Shown here: positions 1 through 4,670 of the stretch, piece by piece
How the letters are laid out: each line of letters opens with the position of its first letter
Position numbering within the stretch: the stretch's first letter is position 1
NCBI GenBank assembly: GCA_002773655.1
Contig: PFAR01000001.1
Coordinates: forward strand, 21,865-27,236
Direction of reading: 5' to 3'
From: Candidatus Falkowbacteria bacterium CG10_big_fil_rev_8_21_14_0_10_43_10
Lineage (GTDB): Bacteria > Patescibacteriota > Patescibacteriia > Patescibacteriales > XYC2-FULL-47-12
DNA length: 5,372 nt
Position numbers and translations under genes: made by a program
Notes under the pieces: model-generated
Database searches by the model: none
What the model was told of the DNA's origin: nothing
What the model saw: only the letters and a program-made list of their open reading frames with translations

Positions 1-283
1 ACTCCGGATTCATGTGCACGAAAACGCGGTTATATTTTAAAGAAAAAATCAATTTCCAAAACCTGAAAACGCGGGCTATCTTTCCTTTGCCTTCTTCTTT
101 GCCTAAAGAATAAACAGGGAAGGAATTATCAAAATCGCCTTTTTCCAGGCAAATTACCTGCACCTCTATCCCCTGTTTTATAAACTCTTTAATCCAGAGG
201 ATTACAAAAGCTAAATCATCGTCGTTTTGATTAATCTTTTGGGTAATAAATAATAATTTTGTTTTAGTTGGCGAATTATCCAT
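1..283 (-). CDS. GT4-like glycosyltransferase, N-terminal part (runs off window)
   Basis: The frame opens at ATG 283-281 and stays open to the window edge, giving 94 complete codons; the rest lies outside. The start sits 4 nt after the gmd stop, preceded only by a run of A, so translation is probably coupled to gmd. The protein begins MDNSPTKTKLLFITQK, a first beta strand of a Rossmann fold. An acidic stretch NDDDLAF follows, then the helix around WIKEFIKQG, then a second strand, VQVICLEKGDF. This layout, and the later segment SLGKEEGKGK and strand VFVHMNPE, resemble the N-terminal domain of GT4 glycosyltransferases as I recall them from candidate-phylum genomes. The donor-binding C-terminal domain with its EX7E motif is not in the window, so neither sugar nor acceptor can be assigned. 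Another GT-B family member remains possible. No tandem repeat is seen in this portion. Confidence 0.75.
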   Translation of the reverse strand, partial: MDNSPTKTKLLFITQKINQNDDDLAFVILWIKEFIKQGIEVQVICLEKGDFDNSFPVYSLGKEEGKGKIARVFRFWKLIFSLKYNRVFVHMNPE

Positions 284-287
284 TTTT

Positions 288-1256
288 TTAACTTAATCTT
301 TCTAAATCATGCTCCACCATTTTTTTAACCAGCTCGCAAAAAGAAATCCTCGGCTGCCAGCTCAATTTTTCCCTGGCCTTGCTGATGTCGCCGATTAAAA
401 GGTCCACTTCCGCCGGCCGCTTCAGCCGCTCGTCGACTTCAACATACTGCCTCCAGTCCAGGCCAGCCGCGTTAAAAGCCGTTTGCGCGAATTCCTTAAC
501 GCTGTGCGTCTCGCCAGTGGCAATCACATAATCATCCGGCTTTCCCTGCTGGAGCATCAGCCACATTGCCTCGACATACTCCGGCGCATAGCCCCAATCG
601 CGCTTGGCGTCCAAATTTCCCAATAATAATTTGCTCTGCTTTCCCAATTTAATTCTGGCCACGCCATCGGTAATTTTGCGGGTAACAAACTGAATGCCCC
701 GCCGCTCCGATTCATGGTTGAATAAAATTCCGCTGCAGGCGAATATGCCGTCGGCTTCGCGGTAATTGCGGGTGATCTCAAAGCCGGCCGCCTTGGAAAT
801 GCCGTAAGGCGAACGGGGATGGAATAAAGTTTTTTCGTTCTGCGGTATGGTTTCAGCTTTGCCGAACATTTCGCTCGATCCGGCAAAATAGAATTTGCAC
901 CGAGGCGCCCTTTCTTTTAACGCCGCCAGCATATGCAGCGTCCCATTAATATTGGTATTAAAAGTGGAAAAAACGTCCTCAAAAGAAACCGCCACGAAGC
1001 TTTGGGCCGCCAGATGGTAACATTCATCCGGCTTCACCTTCTCCACTATATTAAAAATACTGCCATAACTTTCCATTGAACCCGGATGCAAAATTACCCG
1101 GTTGGCAATGCTATTTATCCTCCAAAGCCGGTGCTCCGGCTCTTCTAAGGCCACATGCCTGACAATCCCGTGGACTTCATACCCCTTGTTAAGCAGCAAC
1201 TCGGCCAAATATGAACCGTCCTGGCCGGTAATGCCGGTGATTAACGCTTTCTTCAT
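288..1256 (-). CDS. gmd: GDP-mannose 4,6-dehydratase
   Basis: This 322-residue short-chain dehydrogenase/reductase of the extended type converts GDP-D-mannose to GDP-4-dehydro-6-deoxy-D-mannose in the cytoplasm, the shared precursor of GDP-rhamnose, GDP-fucose and GDP-perosamine. The N-terminal dinucleotide motif GITGQDG (residues 8-14) is complete. YHLAAQSFV (80-88) is the usual NAD(P)-binding segment. The catalytic set reads SSEMFG (127-132, with Ser127 where many relatives have Thr, and Glu129) and YGISK (Tyr151, Lys155). LFNHESERRG (178-187) and RDWGYAPEYVEAM (219-231) are diagnostic of Gmd over other sugar-nucleotide dehydratases. The length is slightly under the common 340-370. MKKALITG is the natural start, although no Shine-Dalgarno is visible. 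Hand counts of sample rows give about 40-60% G+C, richer than the flanking glycosyltransferases, and it contains no heptamer arrays. The partner reductase or epimerase is not in the window. Confidence 0.95.
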   Translation of the reverse strand: MKKALITGITGQDGSYLAELLLNKGYEVHGIVRHVALEEPEHRLWRINSIANRVILHPGSMESYGSIFNIVEKVKPDECYHLAAQSFVAVSFEDVFSTFNTNINGTLHMLAALKERAPRCKFYFAGSSEMFGKAETIPQNEKTLFHPRSPYGISKAAGFEITRNYREADGIFACSGILFNHESERRGIQFVTRKITDGVARIKLGKQSKLLLGNLDAKRDWGYAPEYVEAMWLMLQQGKPDDYVIATGETHSVKEFAQTAFNAAGLDWRQYVEVDERLKRPAEVDLLIGDISKAREKLSWQPRISFCELVKKMVEHDLERLS

Positions 1257-1268
1257 AGTTCAAGTTAA

Positions 1269-1296
1269 GTTATACGGATTAATAAAGTTATGCGAA
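1269..1296 (-). promoter_or_regulatory. Weak promoter-like pair upstream of gmd
   Basis: The 77-nt gap at 1257-1333 is the only sizeable intergenic space. On the minus strand it holds TTCGCA (1296-1291), a 16-nt spacer and TATAAC (1274-1269), 12 nt before the gmd ATG. The -10 box is good but the -35 box is poor, and the implied leader would be only a few bases. An internal promoter is possible; simple read-through from upstream is equally likely. The rest of the gap shows no hairpin with a T tract. Confidence 0.2.
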
Positions 1297-1333
1297 CCTT
1301 TAATGCGAATTCTCTATGCGGACTTAAACCGCC

Positions 1334-2416
1334 TCAGATGGATTCAAATACCGCAATCCCCCATGATTTTTTATATAACTCCAAAGTTTCATCTTTGCCA
1401 GGCAGTTTCTGCACGGCTTCACGCGCGCCTTCGCCTAACTTCTTCCTTAAATTTTCATCTTCTATTAATATTATCATCGCCCGCTCCAGTGCCTGTTCGT
1501 CTCCCACTGGAATTAATATTCCGCTTTCGCCGTCTTTTATAACCTCTCCGGCCAGTCCTACATCAGTCATAATAATTGGCAGACTAAATTGCGCCGCTTC
1601 TACTACCGCCATTCCCCAGCCCTCGCTGTCAGATGTCAACAAAAAACAGTCAGCTTGTTCATAAAATTTTTCTAAATTATCCTGCCAACCTAAAAATTCA
1701 ATGTTATTTTCTATTTTCAATCTTCGTACTTCAGACTTTAGACTTCGTAATTCGCTGCCTTTGCCGACAATCCATAATTCTGCCTGCGAATATTTCCTCG
1801 CTACCTCCGCCATTGCTTTAATCTGCATCTCAATATTCTTAACCGGCACTAATCTCCCTACTGTTAAAAAAATAAATTTTTCATTTTCTTTCTTTCTTAA
1901 ATCTTTAATCTTAAACCTTAAATCTGTAAAAATCGGCACGACCGTAATTTTATTCTCATCCACATTATATTTACTAATCAACTCTGCGCGCAATCTCTGG
2001 CTGACTACGCGGACTGCATCAGCTTCTTTTAAAACATACTTAGCGGTTATCTTTCTGATAAAATTCAGTTTTTCAAAACCATGTACCTGAACTTCCAGCC
2101 CTAATTTAAATCTCTTAGCTAATTTTACCGCTAACTTTCCTATAAAATACGCGTCCTGCGCGGTGATAATATCATATTTATCAGCTAGCAAAATTTCTTC
2201 TGCTTTCTTTTTTAATTTAAACAAGCTTGAAATTCTTCCGCTTTTTTTAACGGCGATCACTTTTACTTTAGGCGAAAGCTCAACTTTATTATTTTCATCC
2301 GCTAAAACCAAAATCGTATATTGCCCGACTAAATTTCCATACTCAATCATCCGTTTAGCCACAACGGAATTTTTATCTAATACTTTTTTATCCAAGCTGA
2401 TATTTAAAACTTTCAT
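1334..2416 (-). CDS. GT4-family glycosyltransferase
   Basis: This 360-residue GT-B fold enzyme has a usual length for retaining family 4 glycosyltransferases, which move a sugar from a nucleotide donor to a (probably lipid-linked) acceptor at the inner face of the membrane. The N-terminal acceptor domain starts KVLNISLD and includes YDIITAQDAY (81-90) and VQVHGFEKL (109-117). The donor domain opens with FLTVGRLVPVKN (183-194; Arg188 and Lys193 are the usual phosphate contacts), continues with WIVGKGSE (215-222), and has the EX7E motif at Glu265 and Glu273 in SEGWGMAVVEA. No signal peptide or membrane span is seen. Two heptanucleotide arrays are translated within it: residues 163-174 in the interdomain loop and 221-232 just after GKGSE. 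The ATG lies 9 nt after the previous stop, with a hairpin repeat just upstream and no clear Shine-Dalgarno. It ends in TGA. Sugar specificity cannot be read from the sequence. Confidence 0.9.
   Translation of the reverse strand: MKVLNISLDKKVLDKNSVVAKRMIEYGNLVGQYTILVLADENNKVELSPKVKVIAVKKSGRISSLFKLKKKAEEILLADKYDIITAQDAYFIGKLAVKLAKRFKLGLEVQVHGFEKLNFIRKITAKYVLKEADAVRVVSQRLRAELISKYNVDENKITVVPIFTDLRFKIKDLRKKENEKFIFLTVGRLVPVKNIEMQIKAMAEVARKYSQAELWIVGKGSELRSLKSEVRRLKIENNIEFLGWQDNLEKFYEQADCFLLTSDSEGWGMAVVEAAQFSLPIIMTDVGLAGEVIKDGESGILIPVGDEQALERAMIILIEDENLRKKLGEGAREAVQKLPGKDETLELYKKSWGIAVFESI
1722..1756 (-). repeat. Degenerate heptanucleotide array, 5 units (array A)
   Basis: On the top strand five 7-nt units follow one another, variants of CTTCRGA; the first and fourth units are both CTTCGTA, exactly 21 nt apart. 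It codes for residues 221-232 of the 360-residue glycosyltransferase, giving a seven-residue pattern (LRSLKSE, then VRRLK). Paralogs have an amphipathic helix at this point, so part of the heptad signal could come from protein structure rather than from repeat DNA. This is the least certain of the six arrays. Confidence 0.6.
1896..1930 (-). repeat. Heptanucleotide array, unit CTTAAAT, 5 units (array B)
   Basis: Top-strand units are CTTAAAT (1896-1902), CTTTAAT, CTTAAAC, CTTAAAT and a diverged CTGTAAA (1924-1930). It encodes residues 163-174 of the 360-residue glycosyltransferase, in the loop between the acceptor domain (VVPIFTD) and the donor domain (FLTVGRL). A perfect unit read on the coding strand (ATTTAAG) would give a TAA every seven codons. 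At those two places the gene has ACA (Thr164) and AAA (Lys171). Confidence 0.75.
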
Positions 2417-2425
2417 ACAATATTG

Positions 2426-4129
2426 TCATTCCCGCGAAAGCGGGAATCTCATTAACACCTCAATAGTTTTATTAATCATTTCTTGCTTATCAAATTTACC
2501 CAAGCTCTGTTTTGCGTTATTCACGAGCTTACTGCGCAATTCTCCATCATTTAATAATTTCAAAATCGCCCCTTTAATTTGCTCTTTATTGTTATATTCA
2601 ACTAATAATCCTGTTTTATTGTTCTCCACCACCTCCGGATTTCCGCAGACGTCAGTGGTGATAACCGGAACGCCCAAATTCATCGCCTCTAAAACCGTGT
2701 GCGGCAGACCTTCATAGCCGGTATTAAGCACGAAAACATCCGCCGCTTTAACGTAAGACATAGCTTCGTTGTGCGGCAACTTGCCCAAAAATTGCACTTT
2801 ATTTTCTAATTTTAACTCTTTCGTTTTAGACTTCAAATTCTCAATCTCTGATCCTTCGCCAATAATATTTAATATTAAATATTTAATATTTAATATTTTA
2901 AGAACATCAATCAACGCGCTCATACCTTTCCACGGTACTAACCTGGCTACTGAAATTAACCATCTTTCATCACTGGACTTACGGACCGGTTCAACATTTT
3001 TAAATTCTACTGCATTATAGACTACGTTTATTTTATTTTTATCAACTCCCCACCAGGTAACAATCTTCTTTAAATAATTACTTGGCACAATAATCCTATC
3101 TGCATTTTTTGCCACTATCATTTGAATTTTGCGTTTTCTCTCGGTCTTTTTATCAAACTTTTTATCCTGAAATTCATCCGGGGTTATGAAATATTCTACT
3201 TCTGCTCCGAGACGTGGCAGTGCCACGTCTCTACCGACTTGCATCTGTTCCCACGCGTAATCGCCGACAACTTTTAATATATACGGCTGGCGGCGAAACT
3301 TGCACGCTAAATACGCCGGATACCCCTCGCTGACCGGCCCCTGCGCGTAAACTATATCCGCCCAGGGAATTAATTTATAAACCTGCCAGGCATATTTAAA
3401 ATATCTCAATAATTTATTTTGTTTGCGCGAAACTCTATAAATTTGGACATTTGAATTTTGAATTTTATTATTATTTTGAGTTTTGGGTTTAGGGTTTAGA
3501 ATTTCTGCAAAATCACTATATGTTACCACTTTAATCTGCCAGCCATATTTCGGCAGTTCTTCTTCTAATGTACTAACATACGTCGCCGGCCCGCCGATAT
3601 CCGGCGGATAAATTCCGGCGGCGATTAAGACATTTTTTCTTTGTCCATTTTTCTCCTCTTTATTTCCATTGGAATTTGACTCTCCTGAAAAAATAAAAAA
3701 ATTATAGATTATGAAACTGGAAACTGCCAATAAAAATCCCATAATCACCTGCGCCAGCATATACCACATCCCAAATTTTTCCACCAATAAAAAGATGCCG
3801 GCGGAGTTAACCGCCAAATTGATTAAAGCCACGGTTAAATAAACTCCCATTTGCTTGCGCATCTCTTTTAAGTCGGTATCGCGGAAAGTCCAGAATTTCT
3901 GCAAAAAGAAACTGACAAAAAAAGCGATGGAAAAAGCGAAAACCGCCGAAAATAAATACCACAGTCCCAGCTCTTCGGTAAAAATATACAACAGGCCAAA
4001 ATCAGTGGTGGCGGCCGCGCCGCCGGACATTAAATATTTTATGTATATTTTATATTTATCCACTAAATAGTAGCCGGGCAAATATTTCTGCGCCGATTTC
4101 TTTAATTTTCTATAAATTTCTTTGATCAT
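2426..4129 (-). CDS. GtrA-like membrane domain fused to GT4 glycosyltransferase
   Basis: This 567-residue two-part protein begins with residues 28-148, a GtrA-type domain with four hydrophobic spans (about 33-51, 57-79, 97-117, 123-147) and the family hallmarks SGGAAATTDFG (35-45) and FFLQKFWTF (74-82). GtrA proteins are linked to movement or handling of undecaprenyl-phosphate sugars. After a hydrophilic linker (149-165) a GT4 enzyme begins NVLIAAGIYPPDIGGPATY (166-184). It continues through VVGDYAWEQ (287-295) and SVARLVPWKG (393-402; Arg396, Lys401) to the EX7E pair Glu473/Glu481 in YEGLPHTVLEAM. GtrA is more often met alone or fused to GT2 enzymes, so this order is unusual, and a buried start site suggests a recent fusion. 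The gene carries heptamer arrays at residues 209-230 and 411-422, an inverted repeat at 300-307 and a hairpin repeat at its last codons. Its ATG overlaps the upstream gene by 20 nt, with no Shine-Dalgarno. Confidence 0.88.
   Translation of the reverse strand: MIKEIYRKLKKSAQKYLPGYYLVDKYKIYIKYLMSGGAAATTDFGLLYIFTEELGLWYLFSAVFAFSIAFFVSFFLQKFWTFRDTDLKEMRKQMGVYLTVALINLAVNSAGIFLLVEKFGMWYMLAQVIMGFLLAVSSFIIYNFFIFSGESNSNGNKEEKNGQRKNVLIAAGIYPPDIGGPATYVSTLEEELPKYGWQIKVVTYSDFAEILNPKPKTQNNNKIQNSNVQIYRVSRKQNKLLRYFKYAWQVYKLIPWADIVYAQGPVSEGYPAYLACKFRRQPYILKVVGDYAWEQMQVGRDVALPRLGAEVEYFITPDEFQDKKFDKKTERKRKIQMIVAKNADRIIVPSNYLKKIVTWWGVDKNKINVVYNAVEFKNVEPVRKSSDERWLISVARLVPWKGMSALIDVLKILNIKYLILNIIGEGSEIENLKSKTKELKLENKVQFLGKLPHNEAMSYVKAADVFVLNTGYEGLPHTVLEAMNLGVPVITTDVCGNPEVVENNKTGLLVEYNNKEQIKGAILKLLNDGELRSKLVNNAKQSLGKFDKQEMINKTIEVLMRFPLSRE
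2428..2447. repeat. Hairpin repeat of the ATTCCC-N8-GGGAAT class
   Basis: The sequence ATTCCCGCGAAAGCGGGAAT is a perfect 8-bp stem closed by a GAAA tetraloop. It fits the ATTCCC-N8-GGGAAT form known as dRS3 in Neisseria, and similar dispersed repeats occur in many bacteria. Here it encodes the last residues (RFPLSRE) of the fusion protein, and its edge overlaps the TGA stop at 2426-2428. No T tract follows on either strand, so it is not an evident rho-independent terminator, though it could pause transcription or protect an mRNA end. A 10-bp palindrome, ACAATATTGT (2417-2426), lies between it and the next ATG. Confidence 0.8.
2864..2898 (-). repeat. Heptanucleotide array, unit AATATTT, 5 units (array C)
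   Basis: Five contiguous units, four exactly AATATTT and the second (2871-2877) AATATTA. The variant unit creates a 20-bp perfect palindrome at 2871-2890. It encodes residues 411-422 (KILNIKYLILNI) of the fusion protein, directly before the IIGEG strand-loop of the donor domain. Over 34 bases it differs from array E in another gene at one position only. Confidence 0.85.
3209..3231. repeat. Perfect inverted repeat inside the fusion gene
   Basis: Arms GAGACGTGGCA (3209-3219) and TGCCACGTCTC (3221-3231) are exact complements around a single base, giving an 11-bp stem. It is read in frame as RDVALPRL (residues 300-307), within a loop that directly follows DYAWEQ. From memory of relatives, DYAWEQ is normally followed by a short QRFGV-type segment before DEF, so this looks like an insertion. 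Similar GAGACGTGGCA palindromes occur as dispersed repeats in other bacterial genomes, as I recall. The G+C-rich block stands out from its AT-rich surroundings. Confidence 0.8.
3441..3503 (-). repeat. Degenerate heptanucleotide array, about 9 units (array D)
   Basis: The stretch parses into nine 7-nt steps on the top strand. It starts with ATTTGGA, passes through ATTTTGA, and drifts to telomere-like TTGGGTT and TAGGGTT before TAGAATT. Neighbouring units differ by one to a few bases, and there is no length change along the run. It encodes residues 209-230 of the fusion protein, a segment rich in Asn, Gln, Lys and Pro. This lies in an N-terminal domain loop between VVTYSDF and the conserved-looking IYRVSRK. 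Confidence 0.7.
3631..3657 (-). other. Buried ribosome binding site, start codon and A6 run at the fusion junction
   Basis: On the minus strand AGGAG (3657-3653), four A and ATG (3648-3646) make the best-looking initiation site in the window, yet they lie inside the linker of the GtrA-GT4 fusion in another frame. From this ATG the frame reads MDKEKMS and stops at TAA. One extra A in the A6 run (3638-3633), or a -1 slip on it, would give MDKEKNVLIAAG, a natural start for a stand-alone GT4 enzyme. It is therefore probably a relic of, or an alternative start for, a separate glycosyltransferase gene. Confidence 0.5.
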
Positions 4130-4658
4130 GCGCTATTTTATTTTTTATTACTTTTTTATCAGCGAACAGCAAAATCGATTCATAAGCGCCAAAAAACAAA
4201 ACGGTATAGCTTAAGTCCCCGGCTAAGGTGTTGCGAAAAAACGGCAAAGCCAAGGTAAAACAATAAATTAAGCCTTCCCGGGTATGGGCGTACCAGTTAA
4301 AAAACGCCCAAACTGCCAGGTTGGTAACGACAAAAAACATAACTGAGGAAACCAACGACGCCAAGATTATGTTGTGCCAATTTTTATATTTCCGCAGCAG
4401 CCAGCCTAAAGTGAAGACTAGGGCGAAGCTGGCGTATACCGCCGCCATTACCTGCCAGTCATAAAAGCCGATAAAATAATCACTGGCTAACATGGCCGCT
4501 AATGGCAGTAAAATCCCCCATTTTGTCCTTAAATAACAGCCGGCGAACAAGGCCATGGCCGCGATTGGGGTGAAGTTATAAGGATGATCCACCAGCCTTG
4601 ACATGGCTGCCAATACCACAATTGATGCTACGATGATAATTTTTGTTCTTTTAGACAT
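4110..4658 (-). CDS. DUF6580-type polytopic membrane protein
   Basis: This 182-residue, strongly hydrophobic protein has about six likely membrane spans (near residues 6-20, 31-44, 48-64, 70-88, 97-119 and 150-166). Segments RLVDHPYNFTPIAAMALFAG (21-40), PLAAMLASDYFIGFY (52-66), VTNLAVW (111-117) and LPFFRNTLAGDLSY (138-151) match, as I recall the family, the DUF6580 proteins. These are annotated as putative transport proteins and somewhat resemble the substrate-binding S component of ECF transporters. No substrate is established, and the neighbours alone do not show a glycan role. The ATG at 4658-4656 is 12 nt after the previous stop with no Shine-Dalgarno (AT-rich leader only), and the end overlaps the next gene by 20 nt. 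Sampled rows are about 50% G+C, richer than the adjacent glycosyltransferase. Confidence 0.75.
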   Translation of the reverse strand: MSKRTKIIIVASIVVLAAMSRLVDHPYNFTPIAAMALFAGCYLRTKWGILLPLAAMLASDYFIGFYDWQVMAAVYASFALVFTLGWLLRKYKNWHNIILASLVSSVMFFVVTNLAVWAFFNWYAHTREGLIYCFTLALPFFRNTLAGDLSYTVLFFGAYESILLFADKKVIKNKIAHDQRNL

Positions 4659-4670
4659 AAAATTAATTTA

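Noticed and set aside
557..886. A 109-codon minus-strand frame inside gmd
   Set aside because: It lies out of frame within a fully conserved gmd reading frame and its product has no recognisable motif.
2428..2447. Rho-independent terminator
   Set aside because: The stem is good but no T tract follows on either strand, and the next gene starts 11 nt further on in the same direction.
1102..2717. Open frames on the plus strand of 62-184 codons opposite the glycosyltransferase genes
   Set aside because: They mirror strong conserved genes on the other strand, show no family motif, are low in complexity and have no ribosome binding site.
2801..2850. Possible seventh heptamer array encoding the IENLKSKTKELKLENK segment
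   Set aside because: Units cannot be aligned to a consensus; the heptad look is explained by an amphipathic helix that all three GT4 enzymes share after GxGxE.
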